Positions 35,172 to 46,947 of a DNA stretch of 64,000 nucleotides are shown in pieces; the first letter of the stretch is position 1, and each line of letters opens with the position of its first letter. This DNA comes from Rhipicephalus microplus (lineage: Eukaryota; Arthropoda; Arachnida; Ixodida; Ixodidae). The stretch is taken from assembly GCF_043290135.1 (NCBI RefSeq), contig NC_134710.1, positions 138,890,332 to 138,954,331 on the forward strand. Reading direction: 5' to 3'. The position numbers and the translations under genes were made by a program. The notes under the pieces are model-generated. The model did no database searches, was not told where the DNA came from, and saw only the letters and a list, made by a program, of their open reading frames with translations.

Positions 35172-35870
35172 GAAAATCGACATTTTACAACACAATCTAT
35201 AACGAACTGCAAGCGATTTCTATCTTTTCAAGTTACCGTTAACGGCTTATGCAGCGTGTTATATTATCCTGGTAAAAAACTTCGAAGGTACGTGACAATA
35301 ATGTCTGTTGTTCTCCGGCAGAGAGCTTGCTCTGTTCCTTCGCTGGGGCGCACCAGCACGGGCGCACCAACGTTCACGCACAGCTCTGTGTGCAATTGCG
35401 GGCCGCCGCCACCGGCCATGCTCGTAAGTCATTTTCTGTAACTTAACGAACGTCTGTTGCGTCGGCTTTTATAACTGAGTGGCACACGAGGGACCGACAT
35501 AAAGCAGGAATATTGGAATGCCCATTAATGCTATTGTAACCTGCCACGGTGGTCTCGTGGCAAAGGCACTCGGATGCTGACCCGCAAGTCACGCCCCCCC
35601 CCCCCACCCCCGCCCTGTTCCTTCTTTGAACAAAAATAAAAGAAAAGATAAAGGAAGGATGAGAAAAAAAAATAGAGTATGTCACGCGCACTGGGTGCAA
35701 CATTTAAACACATGTGCGCACGCATCAAATTTTGATTGCCTATATACGTAAGGTCATGTGCGCGATTGATACGGGCAACCAAACACGTCGCAAAATTAAA
35801 CAACTCTCTCCTTCTCCCTACGTTCTTTCTCTGCAATAAAAAAGAGAAATTTCGAAAAGTAAAAGAAGGT

Positions 35871-35988
35871 GCCATCAGCACTCGGTGTTCCCAGGTGGTC
35901 TCCCTCCCAAGTACTGACCGAGCCCAATGCTGCTTAGCTTCGGTGATCGGACGAGAACCGGCGCATTCAGCATGGTATGGCCGATGCC
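35871..35988 (-). rRNA. 5S rRNA, variant C2G
   Basis: G to C at 35987 gives C2G and breaks the second pair of helix I; possibly a less stable RNA. Confidence 0.92.
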
Positions 35989-36692
35989 GAAAATCGACAT
36001 TTTACAACACAATCTATAACGAACTGCAAGCGATTTCTATCTTTTCAAGTTACCGTTAACGGCTTATGCAGCGTGTTATATTATCCTGGTAAAAAACTTC
36101 GAAGGTACGTGACAATAATGTCTGTTGTTCTCCGGCAGAGAGCTTGCTCTGTTCCTTCGCTGGGGCGCACCAGCACGGGCGCACCAACGTTCACGCACAG
36201 CTCTGTGTGCAATTGCGGGCCGCCGCCACCGGCCATGCTCGTAAGTCATTTTCTGTAACTTAACGAACGTCTGTTGCGTCGGCTTTTATAACTGAGTGGC
36301 ACACGAGGGACCGACATAAAGCAGGAATATTGGAATGCCCAATAATGCTATTGTAACCTGCCACGGTGGTCTCGTGGCAAAGGCACTCGGATGCTGACCC
36401 GCAAGTCACGCACCCCCCCCCCCCCCACCCCCGCCCTGTTCCTTCTTTGAACAAAAATAAAAGAAAAGATAAAGGAAGGATGAGAAAAAAAAAATAGAGT
36501 ATGTCACGCGCACTGGGTGCAACATTTAAACACATGTGCGCACGCATCAAATTTTGATTGCCTATATACGTAAGGTCATGTGCGCGATTGATACGGGCAA
36601 CCAAACACGTCGCAAAATTAAACAACTCTCTCCTTCTCCCTACGTTCCTTCTCTGCAATAAAAAAGAGAAATTTCGAAAAGTAAAAGAAGGT

Positions 36693-36810
36693 GCCATCAG
36701 CACTCGGTGTTCCCAGGTGGTCTCCCTCCCAAGTACTGACCGAGCCCAATGCTGCTTAGCTTCGGCGATCGGACGAGAACCGGCGCATGCAGCATGGTAT
36801 GGCCGATGGC
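36693..36810 (-). rRNA. 5S rRNA, two variants
   Basis: T to C at 36766 (A45G) and T to G at 36789 (A22C), the only complete copy with two internal changes. Positions 22 and 45 are in conserved loop regions. Confidence 0.92.
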
Positions 36811-37511
36811 GAAAATCGACATTTTACAACACAATCTATAACGAACTGCAAGCGATTTCTATCTTTTCAAGTTACCGTTAACGGCTTATGCAGCGTGTTA
36901 TATTATCCTGGTAAAAAACTTCGAAGGTACGTGACAATAATGTCTGTTGTTCTCCGGCAGAGAGCTTGCTCTGTTCCTTCGCTGGGGCGCACCAGCACGG
37001 GCGCACCAACGTTCACGCACAGCTCTGTGTGCAATTGCGGGCCGCCGCCACCGGCCATGCTCGTAAGTCATTTTCTGTAACTTAACGAACGTCTGTTGCG
37101 TCGGCTTTTATAACTGAGTGGCACACGAGGGACCGACATAAAGCAGGAATATTGGAATGCCCATTAATGCTATTGTAACCTGCCACGGTGGTCTCGTGGC
37201 AAAGGCACTCGGATGCTGACCCGCAAGTCACGCCCCCCCCCCTCCCACCCCCGCCCTGTTCCTTCTTTGAACAAAAATAAAAGAAAAGATAAAGGAAGGA
37301 TGAGAAAAAAAAATAGAGTATGTCACGCGCACTGGGTGCAACATTTAAACACATGTGCGCACGCATCAAATTTTGATCGCCTATATACGTAAGGTCATGT
37401 GCGCGATTGATACGGGCAACCAAACACGTCGCAAAATTAAACAACTCTCTCCTTCTCCCTACGTTCCTTCTCTGCAATAAAAAAGAGAAATTTCGAAAAG
37501 TAAAAGAAGGT

Positions 37512-37629
37512 GCCATCAGCACTCGGTGTTCCCAGGTGGTCTCCCTCACAAGTACTGACCGAGCCCAATGCTGCTTAGCTTCGGTGATCGGACGAGAACC
37601 GGCGCATTCAGCATGGTATGGCCGATGGC
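37512..37629 (-). rRNA. 5S rRNA, variant G82T in box C
   Basis: C to A at 37548 changes a box C base and a helix IV pair (G82-C94 by hand folding), so transcription or stability may suffer. Confidence 0.92.
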
Positions 37630-38326
37630 GAAAATCGACATTTTACAACACAATCTATAACGAACTGCAAGCGATTTCTATCTTTTCAAGTTACCGTTAA
37701 CGGCTTATGCAGCGTGTTATATTATCCTGGTAAAAAACTTCGAAGGTACGTGACAATAATGTCTGTTGTTCTCCGGCAGAGAGCTTGCTCTGTTCCTTCG
37801 CTGGGGCGCACCAGCACGGGCGCACCAACGTTCACGCACAGCTCTGTGTGCAATTGCGGGCCGCCGCCACCGGCCATGCTCGTAAGTCATTTTCTGTAAT
37901 TTAACGAACGTCTGTTGCGTCGGCTTTTATAACTGAGTGGCACACGAGGGACCGACATAAAGCAGGAATATTGGAATGCCCATTAATGCTATTGTAACCT
38001 GCCACGGTGGTCTCGTGGCAAAGGCACTCGGATGCTGACCCGCAAGTCACGCCCCCCCCCCACCCCCGCCCTGTTCCTTCTTTGAACAAAAATAAAAGAA
38101 AAGATAAAGGAAGGATGAGAAAAAAAAATAGAGTATGTCACGCGCACTGGGTGCAACATTTAAACACATGTGCGCACGCATCAAATTTTGATTGCCTATA
38201 TACGTAAGGTCATGTGCGCGATTGATACGGGCAACCAAACACGTCGCAAAATTAAACAACTCTCTCCTTCTCCCTACGTTCCTTCTCTGCAATAAAAAAG
38301 AGAAATTTCGAAAAGTAAAAGAAGGT

Positions 38327-38444
38327 GCCATCAGCACTCGGTGTTCCCAGGTGGTCTCCCTCCCAAGTACTGACCGAGCCCAATGCTGCTTAGCTTCGGT
38401 GATCGGACGAGAACCGGCGCATTCAGCATGGTATGGCCGATGGC
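38327..38444 (-). rRNA. 5S rRNA
   Basis: Consensus copy; next gene 815 bp on. Confidence 0.97.
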
Positions 38445-39141
38445 GAAAATCGACATTTTACAACACAATCTATAACGAACTGCAAGCGATTTCTATCTTT
38501 TCAAGTTACCGTTAACGGCTTATGCAGCGTGTTATATTATCCTGGTAAAAAACTTCGAAGGTACGTGACAATAATGTCTGTTGTTCTCCGGCAGAGAGCT
38601 TGCTCTGTTCCTTCGCTGGGGCGCACCAGCACGGGCGCACCAACGTTCACGCACAGCTCTGTGTGCAATTGCGGGCCGCCGCCACCGGCCATGCTCGTAA
38701 GTCATTTTCTGTAACTTAACGAACGTCTGTTGCGTCGGCTTTTATAACTGAGTGGCACACGAGGGACCGACATAAAGCAGGAATATTGGAATGCCCATTA
38801 ATGCTATTGTAACCTGCCACGGTGGTCTCGTGGCAAAGGCACTCGGATGCTGACCCGCAAGTCACGCCCCCCCCCCACCCCCGCCCTGTTCCTTCTTTGA
38901 ACAAAAATAAAAGAAAAGATAAAGGAAGGATGAGAAAAAAAAATAGAGTATGTCACGCGCACTGGGTGCAACATTTAAACACATGTGCGCACGCATCAAA
39001 TTTTGATTGCCTATATACGTAAGGTCATGTGCGCGATTGATACGGGCAACCAAACACGTCGCAAAATTAAACAACTCTCTCCTTCTCCCTACGTTCCTTC
39101 TCTGCAATAAAAAAGAGAAATTTCGAAAAGTAAAAGAAGGT

Positions 39142-39259
39142 GCCATCAGCACTCGGTGTTCCCAGGTGGTCTCCCTCCCAAGTACTGACCGAGCCCAATG
39201 CTGCTTAGCTTCGGTGATCGGACGAGAACCGGCGCATTCAGCATGGTATGGCCGATGGC
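39142..39259 (-). rRNA. 5S rRNA
   Basis: Consensus gene; the spacer above has a 1-bp deletion near 39496 and an 18-base C-run. Confidence 0.97.
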
Positions 39260-39963
39260 GAAAATCGACATTTTACAACACAATCTATAACGAACTGCAA
39301 GCGATTTCTATCTTTTCAAGTTACCGTTAACGGCTTATGCAGCGTGTTATATTATCCTGGTAAAAAACTTCGAAGGTACGTGACAATAATGTCTGTTGTT
39401 CTCCGGCAGAGAGCCTGCTCTGTTCCTTCGCTGGGGCGCACCAGCACGGGCGCACCAACGTTCACGCACAGCTCTGTGTGCAATTGCGGGCCGCCGCTCC
39501 GGCCATGCTCGTAAGTCATTTTCTGTAACTTAACGAACGTCTGTTGCGTCGGCTTTTATAACTGAGTGGCACACGAGGGACCGACATAAAGCAGGAATAT
39601 TGGAATGCCCATTAATGCTATTGTAACCTGCCACGGTGGTCTCGTGGCAAAGGCACTCGGATGCTGACCCGCAAGTCACGCCCCCCCCCCCCCCCCCCAC
39701 CCCCGCCCTGTTCCTTCTTTGAACAAAAATAAAAGAAAAGATAAAGGAAGGATGAGAAAAAAAAATAGAGTATGTCACGCGCACTGGGTGCAACATTTAA
39801 ACACATGTGCGCACGCATCAAATTTTGATTGCCTATATACGTAAGGTCATGTGCGCGATTGATACGGGCAACCAAACACGTCGCAAAATTAAACAACTCT
39901 CTCCTTCTCCCTACGTTCCTTCTCTGCAATAAAAAAGAGAAATTTCGAAAAGTAAAAGAAGGT

Positions 39964-40081
39964 GCCATCAGCACTCCGTGTTCCCAGGTGGTCTCCCTCC
40001 CAAGTACTGACCGAGCCCAATGCTGCTTAGCTTCGGTGATCGGACGAGAACCGGCGCATTCAGCATGGTATGGCCGATGGC
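39964..40081 (-). rRNA. 5S rRNA, variant C105G
   Basis: G to C at 39977 breaks the G70-C105 pair of helix V. Shared only with the next gene. Confidence 0.93.
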
Positions 40082-40784
40082 GAAAATCGACATTTTACAA
40101 CACAATCTATAACGAACTGCAAGCGATTTCTATCTTTTCAAGTTACCGTTAACGGCTTATGCAGCGTGTTATATTATCCTGGTAAAAAACTTCGAAGGTA
40201 CGTGACAATAATGTCTGTTGTTCTCCGGCAGAGAGCTTGCTCTGTTCCTTCGCTGGGGCGCACCAGCACGGGCGCACCAACGTTCACGCACAGCTCTGTG
40301 TGCAATTGCGGGCCGCCGCCACCGGCCATGCTCGTAAGTCATTTTCTGTAACTTAACGAACGTCTGTTGCGTCGGCTTTTATAACTGAGTGGCACACGAG
40401 GGACCGACATAAAGCAGGAATATTGGAATGCCCATTAATGCTATTGTAACCTGCCACGGTGGTCTCGTGGCAAAGGCACTCGGATGCTGACCCGCAAGTC
40501 ACGCCCCCCCCCCCCCCCCACCCCCGCCCTGTTCCTTCTTTGAACAAAAATAAAAGAAAAGATAAAGGAAGGATGAGAAAAAAAAATAGAGTATGTCACG
40601 CGCACTGGGTGCAACATTTAAACACATGTGCGCACGCATCAAATTTTGATTGCCTATATACGTAAGGTCATGTGCGCGATTGATACGGGCAACCAAACAC
40701 GTCGCAAAATTAAACAACTCTCTCCTTCTCCCTACGTTCCTTCTCTGCAATAAAAAAGAGAAATTTCGAAAAGTAAAAGAAGGT

Positions 40785-40902
40785 GCCATCAGCACTCCGT
40801 GTTCCCAGGTGGTCTCCCTCCCAAGTACTGACCGAGCCCAATGCTGCTTAGCTTCGGTGATCGGACGAGAACCGGCGCATTCAGCATGGTATGGCCGATG
40901 GC
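40785..40902 (-). rRNA. 5S rRNA, variant C105G
   Basis: G to C at 40798; forms a doublet with the preceding gene. Confidence 0.93.
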
Positions 40903-41600
40903 GAAAATCGACATTTTACAACACAATCTATAACGAACTGCAAGCGATTTCTATCTTTTCAAGTTACCGTTAACGGCTTATGCAGCGTGTTATATTATCC
41001 TGGTAAAAAACTTCGAAGGTACGTGACAATAATGTCTGTTGTTCTCCGGCAGAGAGCTTGCTCTGTTCCTTCGCTGGGGCGCACCAGCACGGGCGCACCA
41101 ACGTTCACGCACAGCTCTGTGTGCAATTGCGGGCCGCCGCCACCGGCCATGCTCGTAAGTCATTTTCTGTAACTTAACGAACGTCTGTTGCGTCGGCTTT
41201 TATAACTGAGTGGCACACGAGGGACCGACATAAAGCAGGAATATTGGAATGCCCATTAATGCTATTGTAACCTGCCACGGTGGTCTCGTGGCAAAGGCAC
41301 TCGGATGCTGACCCGCAAGTCACGCCCCCCCCCCCACCCCCGCCCTGTTCCTTCTTTGAACAAAAATAAAAGAAAAGATAAAGGAAGGATGAGAAAAAAA
41401 AATAGAGTATGTCACGCGCACTGGGTGCAACATTTAAACACATGTGCGCACGCATCAAATTTTGATTGCCTATATACGTAAGGTCATGTGCGCGATTGAT
41501 ACGGGCAACCAAACACGTCGCAAAATTAAACAACTCTCTCCTTCTCCCTACGTTCCTTCTCTGCAATAAAAAAGAGAAATTTCGAAAAGTAAAAGAAGGT

Positions 41601-41718
41601 GCCATCAGCACTCGGTGTTCCCAGGTGGTCTCCCTCCCAAGTACTGACCGAGCCCAATGCTGCTTAGCTTCGGTGATCGGACGAGAACCGGCGCATTCAG
41701 CAAGGTATGGCCGATGGC
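41601..41718 (-). rRNA. 5S rRNA, variant A16T
   Basis: T to A at 41703 gives a U-U mismatch in helix II. Shared only with the next gene. Confidence 0.93.
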
Positions 41719-42418
41719 GAAAATCGACATTTTACAACACAATCTATAACGAACTGCAAGCGATTTCTATCTTTTCAAGTTACCGTTAACGGCTTATGCA
41801 GCGTGTTATATTATCCTGGTAAAAAACTTCGAAGGTACGTGACAATAATGTCTGTTGTTCTCCGGCAGAGAGCTTGCTCTGTTCCTTCGCTGGGGCGCAC
41901 CAGCACGGGCGCACCAACGTTCACGCACAGCTCTGTGTGCAATTGCGGGCCGCCGCCACCGGCCATGCTCGTAAGTCATTTTCTGTAACTTAACGAACGT
42001 CTGTTGCGTCGGCTTTTATAACTGAGTGGCACACGAGGGACCGACATAAAGCAGGAATATTGGAATGCCCATTAATGCTATTGTAACCTGCCACGGTGGT
42101 CTCGTGGCAAAGGCACTCGGATGCTGACCCGCAAGTCACGCCCCCCCCCCCCCACCCCCGCCCTGTTCCTTCTTTGAACAAAAATAAAAGAAAAGATAAA
42201 GGAAGGATGAGAAAAAAAAATAGAGTATGTCACGCGCACTGGGTGCAACATTTAAACACATGTGCGCACGCATCAAATTTTGATTGCCTATATACGTAAG
42301 GTCATGTGCGCGATTGATACGGGCAACCAAACACGTCGCAAAATTAAACAACTCTCTCCTTCTCCCTACGTTCCTTCTCTGCAATAAAAAAGAGAAATTT
42401 CGAAAAGTAAAAGAAGGT

Positions 42419-42536
42419 GCCATCAGCACTCGGTGTTCCCAGGTGGTCTCCCTCCCAAGTACTGACCGAGCCCAATGCTGCTTAGCTTCGGTGATCGGAC
42501 GAGAACCGGCGCATTCAGCAAGGTATGGCCGATGGC
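42419..42536 (-). rRNA. 5S rRNA, variant A16T
   Basis: T to A at 42521; doublet with the preceding gene and last intact copy before element 2. Confidence 0.93.
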
Positions 42537-43234
42537 GAAAATCGACATTTTACAACACAATCTATAACGAACTGCAAGCGATTTCTATCTTTTCAAGTTA
42601 CCGTTAACGGCTTATGCAGCGTGTTATATTATCCTGGTAAAAAACTTCGAAGGTACGTGACAATAATGTCTGTTGTTCTCCGGCAGAGAGCTTGCTCTGT
42701 TCCTTCGCTGGGGCGCACCAGCACGGGCGCACCAACGTTCACGCACAGCTCTGTGTGCAATTGCGGGCCGCCGCCACCGGCCATGCTCGTAAGTCATTTT
42801 CTGTAACTTAACGAACGTCTGTTGCGTCGGCTTTTATAACTGAGTGGCACACGAGGGACCGACATAAAGCAGGAATATTGGAATGCCCATTAATGCTATT
42901 GTAACCTGCCACGGTGGTCTCGTGGCAAAGGCACTCGGATGCTGACCCGCAAGTCACGCCCCCCCCCCCACCCCCGCCCTGTTCCTTCTTTGAACAAAAA
43001 TAAAAGAAAAGATAAAGGAAGGATGAGAAAAAAAAATAGAGTATGTCACGCGCACTGGGTGCAACATTTAAACACATGTGCGCACGCATCAAATTTTGAT
43101 TGCCTATATACGTAAGGTCATATGCGCGATTGATACGGGCAACCAAACACGTCGCAAAATTAAACAACTCTCTCCTTCTCCCTACGTTCCTTCTCTGCAA
43201 TAAAAAAGAGAAATTTCGAAAAGTAAAAGAAGGT

Positions 43235-43348
43235 GCCATCAGCACTCGGTGTTCCCAGGTGGTCTCCCTCCCAAGTACTGACCGAGCCCAATGCTGCTTA
43301 GCTTCGGTGATCGGACGAGAACCGGCGCATTCAGCATGGTATGGCCGA
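43235..43348 (-). pseudogene. 5S rRNA gene truncated by element 2 (positions 5-118)
   Basis: Keeps sense positions 5-118 with intact internal promoter; the first four bases and the upstream element are displaced by 4.8 kb. The spacer below it has a private G-to-A change near 43122. Confidence 0.93.
43335..43348 (+). repeat. Target site duplication of element 2, 3'-side copy
   Basis: CATGGTATGGCCGA, identical to 48143-48156; 5S-sense positions 5-18. One more base may belong to it at either end (T at 43349, G at 43334), because these match by chance the tail and the element end. Confidence 0.92.
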
Positions 43349-43489
43349 TTTTTTTTTTTTTTCTTTATTGCTTTGCATATCATGACTGTTCACATTTTAC
43401 ATATTTACATATTGGTTCAAATTCAAATGCGACACAAAATACACCCACAGAATTCATTGAGGTACCGTCAGCTCTTGGCTGACTGTTAA
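43349..43489 (-). other. Element 2 3' UTR and poly(A) tail
   Basis: 141 nt after the ORF2 TGA, ending GCAATAAAGAAA followed by A. The shared terminal block with element 1 may be what the RT recognises, or simply the polyadenylation signal. Confidence 0.8.
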
Positions 43490-46400
43490 TCAATACTTCG
43501 GCATTCGTAACAATCGCTCAATGCACCCAATCCAGTCTGGCACATCCTCTTGGCTTTTCAGCATTTCAAGAAAATGGCACACAGATTTACAAAAATATTC
43601 GCGCACAGCTAGCACTTCTACATCCACGTTTTCAAAGGCACATCGGGTTTTCCATATACTGTGCAGGCCCAGAAGCATGATGAGATCATAAGGTACACCT
43701 GCCTCATTTTTAACCGAAAGAAAACGGATGCCATGTGGGCTTAACGGTAATTCTTTTTTCAAGGTTCTTTGCAGTATGTCCCAGAAAAAAACCCCGCTCC
43801 AACAATCTATAAACACGTGTTCAATTGTTTCCGGTTTTTTACACAAGTGGCAATTTGTGCTCCATGGCACGAATATTCCCTTATCCTGCAACCACGTTTT
43901 AACTGGTAAGGTACCAGTATGTAATTTAAAGAAAAAAGTTTTGACCCCTGGCACTACAAGCATTCTTTTAACACGTTTCAGAACATCCTGTCCTGGGCCT
44001 GCACAATATAGCTGACGGTACAATGGAACAGGCAGTAAAATATCGACAAGGTCTCTATACAATTTTTTGCGTGGTACTTCAGCCAGATACTCTAACGAAA
44101 ATCTCACTGACAAAAAGCGGAAAGACAAAACAACTTCTTTTAAATACCCTTGTATTGGTCCTTGCATATTTGATGATGATACGAGAAATCCCGGCAGCAC
44201 TCTAGATAACCTTAGTTGTATAACAGTTCTCAAAAAGGGGTCATCCACATCACGCAGAAAAAGGAAACGATTGACCAGTTGTCTTATGTACAAATGAACT
44301 AACCCGAGCCCGCCATCTCTAACTTTTCTGAACAGGTTTGTGCGGCTTGATCTTTCCCATACAGAGCTCCATATGAAAATTGCAAATACTCTGTGTATTT
44401 TCTGCACACTTATTCTACTGCAGTGCAAAACTTGCATTACGTACCACAGCTTGCTCACCAGAAACAAGTTGCACGTTGTGGCCCGTGCGAATATCGAAAT
44501 ACCCCAACCTTTCCATTTTTCTACATCCTTGCGCAATGCCTCTGTTTCTTTTTTCCAATACGGTTCACTGTCCTGATAGAACTCAAGCGGCACTCCTAAA
44601 TACTTCACTGGTGTTTCCTGCCATTTAATGTTTAGAAATACTCTTGGCTTGACGTCCCATTCCCCATGCCAAAAGCCAAGGCACTTATCCCAGTTCACGG
44701 CACTACCACTCGCCTGGCAAAAGGTTTTCATGGCATTTACAGCATGCATTACACTCTCATAATTTGTACAGAAAACTGCAATGTCGTCTGCGTATGCAAG
44801 GAGGCTAACCTCAGCTTCATGCAATTTAAATCCGCTTATTGCAGGGTTATTAATTACACTTAAACAGAAAGGTTCAATAAAAATAGCAAAAAGCAGGGGC
44901 GATAGTGGACACCCCTGTCTCACTGACCGCAGCACGGGTATACGCTCACCCGCAGTTTTATTTATTACCAATCTCGTCGTGCATCCAGTGTAAGCCATGC
45001 GCACTCCTTCGCTAATCAAACTCCCTACGTTAATGTGCTCAAGTAATGAAAGGAGCACGTCGTGCGGCACGCGATCAAATGCCTTTTCGAGGTCAATTTG
45101 AAGCATGGCAACATTGAGATGCATAGCGTCACAACTTTCTAGGATTGATCGTGCTATGTTTATGTTGGTCATTATTTTCCTTCCCTTTATGCCACAAGTT
45201 TGGTGGGGCCCAATCAGTTTTGTCATAACTGTCTGGAGTCTTCTGGCCAATATTTTCATCAATATTTTATAGTCAACATTAGTTAGGCTAATTGGTCTAT
45301 ACGCAGTAACACTTCTTAACTTCGCGGGATCTTCTGTTTTTGGTATTAAGACTGTGTGGGCTGACAAAAACGATGGTGGAAGTTGTTTGCACTTAAAAGC
45401 CTCGTTAAATACCTCCCTCAAAATAGGTGAAACTACGTGTTTGAATTCCTTGTACACTGCAGCACTAAGGCCATCTGGTCCTGGAGACTTACCATTGTTT
45501 AACTTATCAATTGCTTTTTCAACTTCTCGCTCTGTTATAGGCAATTCTAAAATTTCCTTTCTTTCATCATCAAGTCTTGGCATTAATGAAATGAAATCGC
45601 TATTAAAACGTTCTACGTGTACACTGGTTGGTGTGAATAACTCTTTGTAATATTCGAAAAAAGCACCGGATATTGCTTCTTTCGTATGGCACCTTGCTCC
45701 TTTATATTCTATTTCTCTTATTTCATTTTTACAGGCATGTCTCTTCTCAGCTCCAAGAGCTCGTTTTGTTGGCATTTCTCCCGCTACCAAGTTTTCTGCT
45801 CGAGCTCGAATCAATGCTCCACGATAACGTTCTTGGTCTATCAACTCTAGCTTCTGTTTAGTTATGTTTATCTCCTCTGAAAATGTTCCGGCCTGAGTAC
45901 ATTCATCCGCTACTAACTGTTGCAAGTTTTCACGCAAGCGCACTTCAAGTTCTTTTTCAGCATGTCTCAGGATACTGGCTCTCTCAAGTGCTTTCAGTTT
46001 AATGGTCTGTTTAAATGTTTCCCACCTATGTCCCCAGGATTCAAGTGTTCTATTTAGTAAGTCTTCTATGCCCTCTAGAAAAATTCGATTAAACTCTTCA
46101 TCCTTTAGTAGCTTTACATTAAATTTCCAGAGGTCCCAAGAGAAATGTTTGTTATTCCTTTTATGTTTACCCATTGAGAATGAAACCAAACAATGATCAC
46201 TAAACGTAACAGGTGTAACTCTGTAATCATGGCACGAAGGAATGATTTCGGAAGACACGTATACTCTGTCAAGTCTAGCATGGCTTGAACGCTGAAAGTG
46301 GGTAAACATAACCGCTTTTCCACTGCAAAGACATTCACCCACGTCCTCTAGCTGAGCTTTCGCCACCATATCGGTTAGAACGGCAGTGCTTAAATCTTTG

Positions 46401-46879
46401 TATGGCCTGGAACTTGATTTATCTATACTCGAACAAACACAGTTGAAATCCCCGGCCAAAATTAGTTTACGTTCACATTCCAAATACACCTCAAGTTTTT
46501 CAAAAAACTCCTTACGCTCTTGAATCACAGTGGGTGCGTACACACAGATTACTCTCCATTTTTCTTTTTGTAGGGATAAATCACATATAATAAAACGACC
46601 CGCCTCGCAGGTAGTTACAGACTGCACTTTCACATTAAGGCTCTGCCGAATTAACAAGAGGCAACCTGCCGACGCACCTACTGCATGACAAACGCACACA
46701 TCAAACAGTCTCGTGAAAGGCTGCACCATTCGCTCAGCGTGCTCTTCACTCTCTACTTTAGTTTCCTGTACAGCGACGATGTCTAGATCTTCTTCTATAA
46801 TCAGGCGGTAAAGCTGGTTTTGCCGCCGTTTGGCAGAAAGCCCACGTACATTTAGCGTCGCCAATCTAATCGTCGCCAT
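43490..46879 (-). CDS. Element 2 ORF2: APE endonuclease-reverse transcriptase
   Basis: A 1129-residue endonuclease-RT. Endonuclease about 1-240: NVRGL (10-14), QET (E39), GDFN (143-146), LDR (203-205), SDH (227-229). RT about 450-735: SPGPDG (465-470), QIDLEKAFD (catalytic D596), CGIKGR (562-567), RQGCPLSP (654-661), YADD (696-699). C-terminal CX2CX7HX4C: C1010, C1013, H1021, C1026. The start ATG has A at -3 and G at +4, and the endonuclease begins within the first ten residues, so the N-terminus is about 37 residues shorter than in element 1. No inactivating change is visible. Similarity to L1/Tx1-group ORF2 is by motif and layout, not by a search. Confidence 0.94.
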   Translation of the reverse strand: MATIRLATLNVRGLSAKRRQNQLYRLIIEEDLDIVAVQETKVESEEHAERMVQPFTRLFDVCVCHAVGASAGCLLLIRQSLNVKVQSVTTCEAGRFIICDLSLQKEKWRVICVYAPTVIQERKEFFEKLEVYLECERKLILAGDFNCVCSSIDKSSSRPYKDLSTAVLTDMVAKAQLEDVGECLCSGKAVMFTHFQRSSHARLDRVYVSSEIIPSCHDYRVTPVTFSDHCLVSFSMGKHKRNNKHFSWDLWKFNVKLLKDEEFNRIFLEGIEDLLNRTLESWGHRWETFKQTIKLKALERASILRHAEKELEVRLRENLQQLVADECTQAGTFSEEINITKQKLELIDQERYRGALIRARAENLVAGEMPTKRALGAEKRHACKNEIREIEYKGARCHTKEAISGAFFEYYKELFTPTSVHVERFNSDFISLMPRLDDERKEILELPITEREVEKAIDKLNNGKSPGPDGLSAAVYKEFKHVVSPILREVFNEAFKCKQLPPSFLSAHTVLIPKTEDPAKLRSVTAYRPISLTNVDYKILMKILARRLQTVMTKLIGPHQTCGIKGRKIMTNINIARSILESCDAMHLNVAMLQIDLEKAFDRVPHDVLLSLLEHINVGSLISEGVRMAYTGCTTRLVINKTAGERIPVLRSVRQGCPLSPLLFAIFIEPFCLSVINNPAISGFKLHEAEVSLLAYADDIAVFCTNYESVMHAVNAMKTFCQASGSAVNWDKCLGFWHGEWDVKPRVFLNIKWQETPVKYLGVPLEFYQDSEPYWKKETEALRKDVEKWKGWGISIFARATTCNLFLVSKLWYVMQVLHCSRISVQKIHRVFAIFIWSSVWERSSRTNLFRKVRDGGLGLVHLYIRQLVNRFLFLRDVDDPFLRTVIQLRLSRVLPGFLVSSSNMQGPIQGYLKEVVLSFRFLSVRFSLEYLAEVPRKKLYRDLVDILLPVPLYRQLYCAGPGQDVLKRVKRMLVVPGVKTFFFKLHTGTLPVKTWLQDKGIFVPWSTNCHLCKKPETIEHVFIDCWSGVFFWDILQRTLKKELPLSPHGIRFLSVKNEAGVPYDLIMLLGLHSIWKTRCAFENVDVEVLAVREYFCKSVCHFLEMLKSQEDVPDWIGCIERLLRMPKY

Positions 46880-46947
46880 CGTGATGAGAGAAAGCCGAGC
46901 GAAAGACGCTTACCTTACCAACACCTAAACCTCTGTGCGGCCGACGC
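46880..46947 (-). other. Element 2 ORF1-ORF2 intergenic segment
   Basis: 68 nt between the ORF1 TGA and the ORF2 ATG, unlike the 17-nt overlap of element 1. ORF2 translation here would need reinitiation after a longer scan, or an internal entry mechanism. Confidence 0.75.

Larger units (their letters stand above)
29448..43348 (-). repeat. 5S rDNA tandem array, middle segment
   Basis: Sixteen complete 5S genes between the two retrotransposon insertions, flanked at the right by a 5S gene truncated by element 2 and at the left by the 20-bp 5S remnant upstream of element 1. Unit spacing is 813-822 bp. The first two spacers (near 29890 and 30705) have lost the A that normally interrupts the C-tract. 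The spacer near 37240 has a T in the tract, and the spacer near 39690 has an 18-base C-run. Confidence 0.97.
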
